A stretch of DNA of 64,000 bases from Sitta carolinensis (lineage: Eukaryota; Chordata; Aves; Passeriformes; Sittidae), in assembly GCA_032173965.1 (NCBI GenBank), contig CM063295.1, positions 1,550,001 through 1,614,000 on the forward strand, written 5' to 3'. Under the pieces are notes generated by a model. The model was not told the DNA's origin and did no database searches. It worked only from the letters and a program-made list of their open reading frames with translations. The position numbers and the translations under genes were made by a program. The stretch's first letter is position 1. The number at the start of each line of letters is the position of its first letter. This document shows, one piece after another, positions 25,301 to 41,200 of this stretch.

Positions 25301-28300
25301 GAGCCCATGGTTCTGTCACTGGCACACAGCCGAGACAACCTGGATGAATACACTGGAGTCATTCCATATGTAGAATATTAATTTGATCCAAATCCCCCAT
25401 GGGGCAGCTTTTCTCTCTAATTCCTGCACTCTGCTGTTCCTCAGGATAGTCTTGTTGAGATGCAGCTGGAAGATTATCAGCTGTGTGGTTAGAAATCCAG
25501 GTGACCCTACCAGAGTTGTGCATCTCAGGCTGGACAGAAACCAAGGGGCTGAGGAGGTGTGGGAGGCCTGGCTAGAAGGATCATCATCAGAGCTGCAAAA
25601 TCCTGGCACTGGTGAGTGCTGAAAGGGATTTACACCAACTTATATGGCTTTGCCCTGGGATAGATTAGGAGATCGCAGACAACCAGCTGCCAAGAGCAGA
25701 ACCATTCTCTAAGGGGCTGTTTCTCTGTTAAACCACCCTGGTTTAGATGCAAAAGCACAACTTACCTACAGCCTGAGAAAGAATGCATGAACTTCTTCAA
25801 GCTATTCCAAAACCCCACTGGCCAAAGATCAGCTCAGTGAATTACTTTTAATTTTCTTCAAAGCCAGGCTGGACAAGCTTCTGAGCAACCTGGTCTAGTG
25901 GAAAGTGTCCCTGCCCATGGCAGGGGATTGGAAGGAGGTGGAGTCTGGGGTCCCTTCCAACCCAAACTGTTCTGTAATTTTAAAAGCCACCCTCTCCCTG
26001 TTCCCTTTCCAGCGAGCTACCACAGACCATCAGTGAGAGCTATAAGGAAAAAATATGACCCTGGATCTATTTAACAGCCCTATAAAGCTGATTTTCCACA
26101 AAGCCTCCTGCTCTCTGACTCACTTTGGCAGCTTCAAGGCCGATTTTGGTATCACAAAGGCCTCAAGAGGAAAACGCCTGATAATGCAATGTTACTCCAC
26201 AAGCCGGACCCCACTTTTACCTTGTCACCTTTGCTGCCTTTCCCTTTGCCAGGTGAGGCCATGGACATCCTGCAGAGCTCCACGGGCCAGTGGCGGCGCT
26301 CGGCAATGTGCTTCTGCAGGCTGGGCACAAAGCAGATGCAGGATGCACTGAGGAGATGCACAAACCCGGATGGAGAGCCCCACCACCCTCCCTTGTGCCC
26401 CAGCAGCTCCTCTTGGGTTTGCTTCACCCTGCTCCCTCAGCAAACACCCTCAGGCCATGGGAACACTGTGATTTGGGGCAGGCTGGGTACATTTTCTCCT
26501 CTCCCCACTGCTGTGTGCGTTTATGGCACAGCCAGCTTTAAAACAACTGTGAGAGCAACAGACTGGGTTTTCTCTCTCCCCCAGTTACTTCAGAAATAAG
26601 AAGGAATGTGATTAACTTCAGTATAAATCCTGAATTGTACAGAGCAAGTGGATCCTGAGCTTGCATTCAATGTGGCTGGTGACTCTGACACCAGCAGGCA
26701 GGTGGATGGATGTGTAGGGAAAATAATTTTTAAAATCAAATGAGATGGAAGTGAGTATTTTCACACAAGGAGTAATTTGGCTGAGAAATGCACAGCCATG
26801 ATGCAGCTGAGGCCAGAAAATAGTAGGATTTGAAGACAAATAGAACACTCATCCTGATCTTGAGCGTATCTGGAGCTGCTAAAGGCAACACTTATCCAAT
26901 AAAAAAGCAAATGAAGAGTGCCCACATGGAGTGAAACGTTTGAACATATTTGGGATTCAGTAAAAACTTAATTAGCAGCTCAGAGGAGAGCTGTGGACAC
27001 CACTCTACTCCATGTGTGCTCACCATAACTGCTGCCCCTTCCTTCAAACTACAGAGGGACCAGCGCCCAGCCCCAGCTGCTGGCAGCAGGAGAGAGCATT
27101 TGTGGCCTGGAGACAGCAGCTCCAGCCAATTCATCTTCTCCCAGCACAGCAGGACAAAGCTGCTGCCAACAGCTCAAAGCACTTCAAGAGCTGCTCCCTT
27201 GCTCCGGTGGACACTTGTGGCCAAGAGGCAGTCACAGCAGCCATAGGAGATGACGCAGAGCCACACTTTGACCCCTAAGTGCTCCAAGAGCACCTGCATG
27301 CTGCAGCTCCTTGCCCCAGGTCACTGTGAGCCTGCTCTGGGGTGGGTGTCTCGGGTCCCTTACACAGCCACTGCAGCAGCGTCCAGCAAACAGCGCGTTT
27401 CCGTGTCCCACACGATCCTCCTGGTGCTCTCGGCCTGCAGTCTGAACTCCCTGTCCTGTGACAAGCAGCAGGCAGTCAAAGCCAGGACAGCAAACCCCAC
27501 AGCCTGCACCGTCCTCACAAGTGTCCCCAGCAGAGAATGTGAGTCAGACAGAGGTGTCCAAGTGCCCATAGCCAGGCCAGCCCTGCAGAAAGGCTGACAG
27601 CCTTTCCTGCAGACACCATCAGCATTAAGTGCCTAGCCCACAGGAGATAACACAGCTCCCAGCCCAGCAGCTCAGTGTGGGTGTTTGCTGGGACCACACC
27701 TACCACATTCTCCCAGGGATGTCTCCAGCAGTGAGTCGCCGTGTCTGCTGTCCTAGGGGAACCACCTCTGTGCTGGACACTGCACAGTGACTGCCCACCT
27801 TCCTCTCATATCAAGTCTCTCAGTCCCTCCTGGTTCTCTTCCAAGCTTGCCACTCCCTCCTCACCTCGCTTTTGGTGAGCTCTCCATCCTCATCCTCATA
27901 GGGCCCACCAAGAATGAAGGAGTTGGGTATGTTCAGAGCACCAGGGGCCAGGATGGGGCCAAGGGGCCAGTGCTTGGGCCGGGGCAGTGGTTCTTGACTA
28001 CCATCAGCCTTCAGGATGCCATTCTTGAAGAGCAACGGCAATTCTTTCTAGAGAGACATGAGAAACAAACGATTTGCATTTCGAACAGGAGCAGGAGCAA
28101 GAGCCAGCTGCTCCAAGCTGGGATAACAAAGCAAAGCAACAGTACAGGGTGCCTGGCTTGGAAAATGCACCCCACCACACACATACAAAGAATGGAATAA
28201 AAATAAAGAACCACGTGGAAAAAACCCTGCCAGTTTGAATCCGAATCTTTCCAAACAGACCTTTGTTTGTGTTAAAGAAACATGTCATGCCACAGAGACT

Positions 28301-31300
28301 CTGAGCCCTCCCAACAAAGGCTGCTGGTGCACAAGCATGGGAGCCGTGCACCCCACGTGCCTGGACACTTGCTCCATGGGGTGGGAGGACAACCCAAACC
28401 CAGGCAAACCCCCTGTCACTGTGCCTGGACCATTCTCACCTCGCCAGCTGCTGGTATTTGCAAGCAAGCCATGTAGTTTTGCTGGGCGTCAGCGGTAAAG
28501 GCTTCAGGGACAGAATAAGCTGCCTCCAGCGTGATGCTCAGGAGGTTCCCACTTGAGAACTGGGTGGCAGAGAGCAGGAGCTCTTTGGTGCTCACTGTCA
28601 CTTCAAGGCCACCCTGTGAGAGACAAAGATAAAGTCAAGCCAGTAAACAGACAATTATAACTTGCCTGCTCTTAGGCAGAAGCAAGCAGAAACCCAAGGC
28701 CAGAACATATAACGTTATCTTGTGCCTCATCTCTGATGTAAAAGAAAACAGCCCAGCACAAGAAAGGAATTTCAGGACCAATTTGGTGGTATCTGTTTGT
28801 TTAAATCACAGCCTGGCTGAGGTATGGCACATGCCCCGAGGGTCTCACAAAATGAGCTATGGAGAAAGGGGCAGGGTCTCATGAAAGGAGCCACAGAGAA
28901 AGAACATCAAGGATGGAAAATGATGCTTTTCCCCTGGTGATTCAGAGGGCCACAGCTTTGCCTCTGCCCTATCTCCATGCTCTGTGTGCAGCCTTTAATT
29001 ACCTGTCCCAGCCCTGGATGGATGGTGTGTGAGGGAAAACCAGCTGGTCAGCATTTATTACCTGTCCTCCCTAATGAGTGCCCCCCTCCCGCTTGCTCAC
29101 TGTGAACTCCTCTTAAACACAGAGCTGTTAATGGGATATCCACCCCTCCGGTTTGCTCCCGGTGCTCACTGCAGGCAGGCTCAGGAGCAAAATTGGACAC
29201 ATTTTCCCAGCCTCATACTTCATTCCCTGTTTTAGTCACTGGGTACTTTGCAACCTGCTGTATGAATAAGGACCTTGCAGGAAAAGCAGTCAGAGCTTGT
29301 ACAATAATGGACTCAGACATCTTATCTGCAGACAGGAAGGCTAATAAAGCTGGGCAGGTGACCCTGCCGTTGCCTTTTGGGGGTTTTCAGCACTGTGCTT
29401 TCCATCTTTGCTATTTTTTTTTTCCAAGCAATTGAGTAGCTGCACACATTAACATTTCCCAGCACGACCTCACCTATCAGAGGGAAGTAGGGACAGACGT
29501 CAGAGGGAGCGGGAAAGGCCTCCAAGCCTGTAACATATAGGGCTGTACCACATCCGAGATGAGCCAGGCAGCTGAGTCATGTTCTCCCTCCCATTAAAAA
29601 GCAGCAGAGATCTGAATGAGGGAAGAAACAGTTCCAAATTCCACATACCGTGGCCTCAGGGTGAAGCATCTCTGATGGGGAGGCAGGCACTGCATACAAA
29701 GGAGCAAAGACCTTCAGTGAATGCACTCCTGGGAAGAAACAGGAATGAGAACAGCCTGAAGTGAGACCCTCTGCAAAGAATCAGTCATGGAATTATTTGG
29801 GTTGGAAGGGACCTTAAAGATCGTCTTGTTCCAGCCCCTTGCCATGGGCAGGGACACCTTACATGAAACAAAATCATGGTCTAATTCTGAATGCTGAGCT
29901 ACAGTCTCTCCCTGCCCTGAGTCAGGTTTTGGAGATCTATGAAGGTCACTTTGTCCAAAGAAGATAAATTGTAGTCAGGGGTCCATAAGCAGAGATCAGA
30001 AAGTGACAAGGAGTGGAATGCTGAAGGCTGTGGAATTCAGTGTTTTACCTTGCAGCAGAGGTAGAAGGTCCACCACAGCTTGGCCAAGAGGAGTGATTTT
30101 CTCTCCTTTGGAAAGTTTTTTCTTCTCCTTTGGCTCCACTTCTAGCACTGTCACTAGGGAGACAAAAAGAGAGAGGCTGGCAGAATTCCTTGGACCAGCA
30201 GGTCAGGCACCAGGGAGGGTCTGGGTGAGCTCTGGCACATGCTCCTCTTCACCTCCCAAGGCTGACAAGCACAGCAAAGCCAAAGGAGCACGGGCCAACA
30301 TGAAAGGGGATTCTTCCAGCTGGCAGAGATGGACAAGAAGTGCTGAGAGCCTCCCACCACTGCTGCTGAAGTGCTATTCCCGAACCAGTGACTCCTGCAG
30401 CGACAGCACCCGGCTCCAAGGCGGGAGATCTGGCACCAGCTACTTACAGAGCAGTGGTTTCTGCACAAGGACATCCAAGGAGTTGGGCCCATCGGGGCTG
30501 CACTCAAAGCTGGTGCTGAAGTCATACTCTGCTGTCCCATCTGGCAGGACATCAGTCCTGGAGGAGTCTCCCAGGACTGCTCCGTTGTACTCCACGCGCA
30601 CGAACGTAAGCAGCACGTTGCTTTTGAGAGTTTTCTGTCAGAAAAAGAGCCCTGTGAGCAGCTGGCTCTGTGGCAGCACCCCAGGATCAGAGCTCCTCTG
30701 GAAGCAGCTTGGGTCAGTGACCAGGACAGAGCTCACTTGTGGGGTCTGTTCCACCACAGGAATGGGGAAGAGGAGCAGAGCTTGGCCACATTGAGACCTC
30801 ACCATTCCCTGTCTTTAGGAGGGAAGTTTCCTGTCTCCTCACCATGCTGTGATGCCCCAAAGATTATCAGGAGCTGTGGCAGGGGAGATAGAGAGGTTTG
30901 GGCTTCACCTCAGGAAAGACACATCTAAAACAAATCCCAAAATACTCCACTGATATTTTTGTACTTCCAGGAAGCTTGAGACCTTTGCTGTCTCCTTAGA
31001 AAGCAGCTCCTGAACTACAGGGATGAGTTCACAGGACACCTGTGGATACAGAATGTCCTGAAATGGACAAGAGAAAACAACCTCAAGTTGTGCCAGGGGA
31101 GGTTTAGGTTGAATATTGGGGACAAACTTCTTTACTGTCAGGGTGGTCAGGCACTGGCACAGGTTCCCCAGGGAAGTGGGGGAGTCCCTACCCCTGCAAG
31201 TGTTCAAAAGACATGTGCATGTGGCATTTGGGAACACAATTTACTGGTGTCCTTGGCAGTGCTGGGTTAAAGGTTGGACTTGATGGTCATGGAAGCCTTT

Positions 31301-33001
31301 TCTACCCTAAATGATTCCATGATTCTGTGAAATCAAAGGAAGGGCTCCAGCAAGCTCTTTGGGAGCTCTGCAATTTTTTGTTGCACCACCTTCATGACAC
31401 TTGCTTTAATCAGAGACGAGGAGATTCGGATTTTACTTTGAATTTCCAGTGTATAACCAGAGGGGCTTAAGCAGGGCTGGAGAGGGACAGTGAGGGCACA
31501 GCACATGGCAGTGGGGACCCACATGGGCAGCACTGGGCACCTCCACAGCAGAGGAAGTGCTGGGCAGCCGGTACCAAAGGGCTCCCTGCAGCAGAAACAC
31601 AGTTTAGCTCTCAATCCAGAGAAGTGGCTGAACACAAGGACCATTGTACCAAACCCAGCTTTTCCTTAGTGCTGAGCCACTTAGGGATCCCATTTAGGAA
31701 TGCCTAACCCGCCCTCAGCTCCCTCTCCCCTGTCACTGGGGTAATTAGCTCCATGCTGTTTCTTACACTCTTTCTTACAAAGTGAGATCTCTTTCACTTG
31801 CTTTTAATTTTCAGCCCTTCTCACTGTCTCCTTGAGCATACATCCTATGAATGGTTAAACAGAAGAATCCAATTAACCTTTCCCTGTACCATTAATTATC
31901 CAAGACTCCTCTCTCATCCTTTTCTACATTGCCTCTAATTAAGCAGATTCCACACTTATAGCTAGAAGTGGATTCCACAGTCTTACAGCAGGATTTTTTT
32001 TCATATTGTTGCTGTGATTACTGCCCTTTTTTACCCCCCCTCCCTTTTGTACAGCCCTTTCTCACGGTGGAGCAATCAGAACCACAAAGCTACATTCCAG
32101 ATGCAATCAATCCAGCAGTCTTTTCTTCCCAGCATTGTTTATCCTCCTCTTACCTCATACCTCACCTAAGCTGCTGTTTGCTGAATCCATCAGTGTAAGA
32201 GGTACTTCAATACTACAATGTGAAAGCCTCAAGCAGGTGCTTTTGGATAGCTTTTTCTGTCTGCTGCTGGAGCAGAAGCAGGGATTTGCATTTTTTCTGC
32301 TTGCAGCAGGAGCTGAGCTTCTCCTCCACATTCCCTCCCAAATGCCAGTTGCTCTGGAAGACTTTAAGGACAGCTGGGTGCATCACATGGAAATCACAGC
32401 AGTGGTGGTTTGATTGGCACCAGCTCATAGCCTTGAACTGGATCCACTGCCTTTTTAAAACCAGAGCCACCCTATTGCTTTCAATATGATTTAAACAGCT
32501 GGAGCTGGGATGAAAATCTGGCTTTACACCCAAGGTGAGGTCCTTTCACAGGTTTTTGTTTCACTGATCACATTTTTGCTGTGTTCTACTTAAGAAACCT
32601 GCCATTTCCATACAGTTAGAGGAGGTGCAGAGGTACATTTCACCCCAGTATCTCTGGTCTGCTGCTAGGGAGGTGTGCTCCCCAATTTATGTGCTTCACA
32701 AGCGTTTTCCTCTGTGTGAACTCAGGAGGGAGGAGGAAGCCACAGAGTGGCATTGCTGAACCTCTGATACTCCCACCACCCTCCCTTTAGCCTTATCCCC
32801 CCCACCCCTGCTCTCACAGGGGATGCCTGTGCACACAGAATTGCTCTGGCCTTGTTTATTAAATTAGTAGAGATATTTTCAGAGCTTTACCAGGTTCTGT
32901 GCATTCACGACTGTGATCTGTACTGGTACTGGCTGTGACAAACTGGGAAGAGCTGCAGGAGCAGGCTCCTTCCTTCCAGTCAGCCCCGCAGGGACCTCCA
33001 T
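10366..33001 (-). CDS. CFAP70: CFAP70 (TTC18), complete, 27 coding exons, two apparent frameshifts
   Basis: Axonemal protein linked to outer dynein arms, with C-terminal TPRs. Exons: 33001-32891, 30634-30448, 30153-30049, 29728-29649, 28613-28440, 28047-27865, 27455-27364, 26320-26221, 25187-25053, 23488-23354, 22810-22730, 22262-22171, 20543-20483, 19297-19107, 18515-18385, 17551-17426, 16929-16796, 16697-16582, 16431-16276, 15200-15105, 14443-14355, 13645-13493, 12883-12722, 12550-12461, 11513-11412, 10645-10598, 10461-10366. Phases agree at every junction except around exons 14 and 15, which each lack one base (about 19200 and 18513). With both restored the frame gives 1075 aa; human is about 1120. 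Diagnostic segments: [74 protein letters not shown]. The start ATG at 33001 lies just after an acceptor, so the 5' UTR is split. The two breaks are probably consensus errors. Confidence 0.95.
10790..11135 (-). mobile_element. CR1 LINE fragment, antisense, in a CFAP70 intron
   Basis: CAGTGCCTGACCACCCTTCC, CAATATCCAATCTGAACCTG, CATCCTGTTCCTGTTCCCTG and CTCCAGGCTGAGCCCCTTCC in complement order. Closely similar to the copy at 60785. Confidence 0.85.
13790..13885 (+). mobile_element. CR1 LINE 3' end
   Basis: Short piece ending in GATGAACTTCAAGTTCCCTT and CCAAACCATTCCAAGATTCC. CFAP70 intron. Confidence 0.65.
15273..15450. repeat. AAGAG pentanucleotide microsatellite
   Basis: A run of A (15273-15287) followed by about 32 copies of AAGAG, all purine on the plus strand, with one imperfect unit near 15417. 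CFAP70 intron, abutting a CR1 copy. Confidence 0.95.
15560..15838 (+). mobile_element. CR1 LINE 3' fragment
   Basis: GAGAGGAAACAGCCTCAAGT, GGTCAGGCATTGGAACAGGC, GTGGAGTCCCCATCCCTGG, TGCTGGGTTAACAGCTGG to GGTTCTATGAAT. It lies directly after the AAGAG microsatellite. Confidence 0.85.
17750..18048 (+). mobile_element. CR1 LINE 3' fragment with intact end
   Basis: From GACAGGACAAAGGGGAACAG through CCCTTCCAACCCAAACCTGT to TGTGATTCTATGATT. CFAP70 intron, opposite in strand to the gene. Confidence 0.85.
19950..20345 (-). mobile_element. CR1 LINE 3' fragment, antisense
   Basis: Starts TTCATAGAATATATTGAATT and runs through GTCCAAATGCTCCAGGAGCT, CCTAATATCCATTAAGCCTC and CAGTCTCTCTTCTCCAGGC. It ends about 140 bp before the exon 20543-20483. 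Confidence 0.8.
21040..21200 (+). mobile_element. CR1-like LINE 3' end
   Basis: GACACAGAGTAATGTGCTCT, GGACTAGGTGAACTTCAGGG and GGGATTCTGGAAT resemble a diverged CR1 terminus. Confidence 0.5.
22980..23235 (+). mobile_element. CR1 LINE fragment
   Basis: GTGACAGGACCTGAGGGAAT, GGATTGGGCTGGATGTCAGG, GAGGGTGATTGGGCACTGTC to GGAGATTCTATGAGTCT. Confidence 0.75.
24688..24757. repeat. Direct 34-bp duplication
   Basis: GAGGGAGTGGAGTGAGATTC plus AAAGCCTCTCTCAG occurs twice head to tail in the intron between CFAP70 exons 9 and 10. A second small pair, GTCCACAATGCCTGTTCCCA-like, follows at 24918-24985. Confidence 0.8.
25855..25985 (+). mobile_element. CR1 LINE 3' end
   Basis: AGGCTGGACAAGCTTCTGAG to GGGGTCCCTTCCAACCCAAA and TTCTGTAATTTT. 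Confidence 0.8.
29785..29870 (-). mobile_element. CR1 LINE 3' end, antisense
   Basis: CATGGAATTATTTGGGTTGG, AAGGGACCTTAAAGATCGTC, CATGGGCAGGGACACCTTAC. Confidence 0.8.
31055..31332 (+). mobile_element. CR1 LINE 3' fragment with intact end
   Basis: CCTCAAGTTGTGCCAGGGGA, GGTCAGGCACTGGCACAGGT, TGCTGGGTTAAAGGTTGGAC to AAATGATTCCATGATTCTGT. Confidence 0.85.
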
Positions 33002-33009
33002 GGCTCTGC

Positions 33010-37431
<4,422 letters not shown>

Positions 37432-37575
37432 CCACCTGGCCCCCAGAGCCTCACTGCCCATCCAGGACCCCATCTCTGCATCCTGGGATCAGCGATCCAG
37501 AAATCCCTCACTGCACACATGCAGGCCTGGGGATGCAGCACCCCAGCACAGGCATGGCACTCTTCCACAGCACCA

Positions 37576-37581
37576 AATAAA
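37576..37581 (+). terminator. MSS51: MSS51 poly(A) signal AATAAA
   Basis: Canonical AATAAA 145 bp after the MSS51 stop. Cleavage would fall near 37590-37605, inside the end of the opposing PITPNC1-like transcript. Confidence 0.8.
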
Positions 37582-37614
37582 TCACTACCAGCAGCCAGCT
37601 GCCGTGTCTCGAGC

Positions 37615-37620
37615 TTTATT
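37615..37620 (-). terminator. Poly(A) signal AATAAA of the PITPNC1-like gene
   Basis: TTTATT on the plus strand, 612 bp past the TGA of the long isoform. Cleavage would be near 37590-37605, so the two convergent transcripts abut or overlap. Confidence 0.75.
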
Positions 37621-38231
37621 TCCAAAAAGGCCTTTGTTTTCCTAAAGAAAACGAGGGGCTGAGCCCACCCCAGCCCCCTCGAGCAGCCACGGCCTCCGGA
37701 GGGACAGCGACGGGGACCCCGACTGGGGGCCCGGCCGTGCACGGGGCTGTGCAGCCCCCTGGGCTCCACTGGGGAGCCCCAGCCCTGTGCTTGGCTGTCA
37801 CTGTCACCCTCACTGTGCCCCACGCTGGTGCCTACCCTGCAGGGCACTGCTCCAGCCTGGCACCGGCCACCAGCCCAGCCGTGGTGAACGGACCACAGCT
37901 GACACCTGCCCACTGCTCGCCAGCCTCGGTGGCCCTTGCAGACACACCGGGGCCGGTGGAGCCGAGGGAAGCAATTCCCGCGGCATCGCCCGACACTGCC
38001 GGGGACCCGCGCTGGCCTGGCGTCCGCTCCGGGTGCAGCCAGGGGTCTGGCATGGCAGTGGTGGCACTGACCCCTGTGGGCACCCACGGTGGCTCAGCGA
38101 GGCCAGCACACCCCAGGGCTGCCAGCGCCCTGCCAGCGGATGCGGGTCCCTCGCTGGGCTCTGCGCCTGCCTGCGTGGCCGGGGTGGGCGGCAGAGCTGG
38201 CACAGTCCAGCACGGAGCGGCACTGCCGGCC

Positions 38232-41200
38232 TCACTCGGCCCCAGCGCGTTCCCGCAGCGCGGGCAGCGTCAGGGTCTCCGGCGCCGACTTCTTCCGCGG
38301 GCGAGTCTTGGGGGAGCCAGGAACTCGGGGCTTCGTCGCTGAGGGGGGTGGAGGGGGCGCTGGCAGGGGCCGAGTGCGTGGCCGTGGGCTGTCCCACCTC
38401 GCTGACCGAGATGGCCGGTGCCACCAGGCCGATGAGCTCGTTGGTGGCCTCCTGCGTCTCCTGCTCGTAGCGCCGCACTTCCTCCATCGTCATCCCTGCC
38501 GAGCACAGCCGGGCTTGGGGCCGCTCGGCACCGCCGCGCCCGGCACCCCCTCATCCCGGGACAGCCTGTGCACCGCGCCCCGGCTCCCCACCGAGCCGGC
38601 GGACAGGGCCTGGGGACAGGCAGGGAAAGGGATGCTGGGCAGCACAGCCAGCTCCCCAGCGCCAGCCCAGCCAGCAGAGGGGAAGGGATGGACAGGCAGC
38701 GCAGGCAGCGCAGGCAGGGGACACGCGGGGAGGGCAGCCGGGAGAGGGGACACTCCGCCGCGGGGTGCAGGGGGGGCACAAGCCCCACTGCCTGCACCCA
38801 CCCCCAGGCGGCAAGGCGGGGTCCGGGGTGTCCATCCCCGGCAGGCAGAGGGGCTTAGGGATGCTGGCTCCCCAGCTTTTGGTTTGTGGCCACTTGCATC
38901 TGAGTCTCGAAGGCCCGGACCTCTTCCGGGGACATGTCTGGAAGGCAGAGAGCCGCTCACCAGAATGGCCGGGTATCCACCGCCAGCTGTCAACAAACCC
39001 GGGCTCCCGTCCCGGTGCCCGCAAGTGGCAGCCGCCTGCAGCGTGTGTCCCTGCCAGAATGGGGGTGCAGGCAGCACAGGCAGGGAGCTGGGACCCCTCT
39101 CCCCGTCCTTCCCGAGGGGTTCAGGGGAGCATGCAGCATGCAGGGGTGCAGGCAGGGGTGAGCAGCCAGCAGAGGCTGGGGTGAGCAGGCAGCACAGGGA
39201 GCACAGGCAGCAGGCAGGCAGAGGAAGAGCAGGAGCTGTTGGGGGGTCAGTGGCATCAGCAGTTAGACCTGCAGCCCCCTCCCACCATGGGCACCATGTG
39301 CCCCCCTCCCCACAGCGCCGGGGTGGCCCCAGCACTCACCGCACCATTCGTCCACCCAGGCGAAAGCCTGCCGGTGCCCGATCAGCAGGATGTCCCGGAT
39401 CACCTGCAGCACCACGGGGATCAGCACCCTGTCACTGCCCCCCCAGTTTCCCCCAACCCCCCTTGGGCCCCCCTCACCTTGTGCACAAACTGCTCCACCC
39501 GTGTCTGCAGCCCCCACACCTCGAACTTGACGCTCACCAGTTTGTAGGAGCACATGATGGGCTTGGTGTGCTGGCGCCAGCCCTCCCGCAGCGGCCCCCG
39601 GCCCGTCTTGGCCGAGCTGAAGAAACGGGGGTCCTGGGGGGGTGGGGAAGATCAGGGCCATGAGTTCCCCCTTGGACAGGAGACAAGGGGAGCTCCCTCA
39701 TCCCCAGCCGTGGTACCTCCAGGCTGCGGTAGTAGCGCTCAGGGATCTCGTCGAAGGCGATGTCCAGGAAAGAGACCTCGTGGTCACCCAGGATTTTGTC
39801 ACTGTGGAAGATCTGGGGAGGGGAGGAGGGTGAGTGACAGGGACCACGAGTCACGAAGTGGTGAGTTTGCCAGTTCTCAGCTGCAGTGCACACTCACATT
39901 CTCGCTGTCCCCGCAGTTGTCCTCGTACTTGGTCTCAATGTAGATGGAAAACTTGGGCAGGAAGGAGCACTTGGGCAGGAAGGAGCAGGGAGTGGCTGTC
40001 AGCTGGTCCCCAAGGGATGCCACTTCCAGGAATGCCCACCCTGAGGGACACCCCATCCCCAAGGATGCCCATCCCCAAAAGATGTGCAGTCCAGGGACAC
40101 TGATCCTGAGGGACAGCCATTCAAAGGACACCCAGCCCTGAGGAACACCCAAGGATGATCATCCTCAAGGAACACCCTGCCACAAGGACACTCTCTCCAA
40201 GGGACCCCCACCCCCAAGGAAATCCGAGCCCCAAGGGATACCCACCCTGAGGGATGCCGAGCCCTTAGGACACCCACCCAAGTGCCACCCACCCATAAAG
40301 GATGCCTGTCCCAAAGGACACCGACTCCCAAAAATGCCCCCCAGGACCCCTCCCCAGCCACTTGCTGGGGGAGGGGACAGGCCATCCCATGCCACCTCCT
40401 TACCGTGTACTCTGCAGGGACACCATGGGCATCGGCATCACGGGGTGGCATCACCGGTGATATCACAGGGGAGAGAGGGAGCAGTGAGGCTGGGGGCAGC
40501 TCCTGCAGCCCCCCGCCCACTGGGCAGGGGTGGGGTGCCCGGGGTGCCCCTCCCACGCCCTGCCTGAGGCTCACCCGTGATGGTGTAGGGGTAGTAGTTC
40601 CAGGCCTTCTCAGTGATGTAGAAGATGCGAGGGGTCACTGCCCGTGCCCAGCTTGGCAGTTTGCTGTAGGGACCATGTCAGGGACCCCCTCAGGACAGGA
40701 CACAGCTGATGCCACCCAGCCCTGCACTGCCAAACACAGCCTGGCTCTGGGACCCCCATTCCCACCCCAGGAACCCCACCTGCTACCTAGAACCCTCACC
40801 TCCACCCCAGGATGCCCTCAGGGACCCTCACCTGCACCTCAGGATCCTCATTTGCATCCCAGCACCTTTCCCAGGGGCCACTGCCACCTCCCCAGGACCC
40901 TCATTTGCACCCCTGGATCATCACCTGCACCTCACAACACCCTCAGAGACCTCTGTCACCTCCCCAGGACCCTCCCCAGTGCCCCCACCAGAGACCCCTG
41001 CCACCTCCCCAGCACCTTCATCTGTACACCTGGACCTGCCAGGGATCTGTGCCAACTGCTCATCTCCAGCCCAGTGCCCCATCCTCTCCTCAGGTTCCCC
41101 AGATACCCTGACCCCCTCCCCAGGAAACCCTCCTACCCTCCATCCTGGACCCTCAGCCCTTCCCCAGGACCTCTCCACCTCCCCAGGGCCGAGCTGCCGG

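Noticed and set aside
38089..39663. 524-codon plus-strand frame
   Set aside because: Antisense of PITPNC1-like exons and GCAGG-rich introns; composition only.
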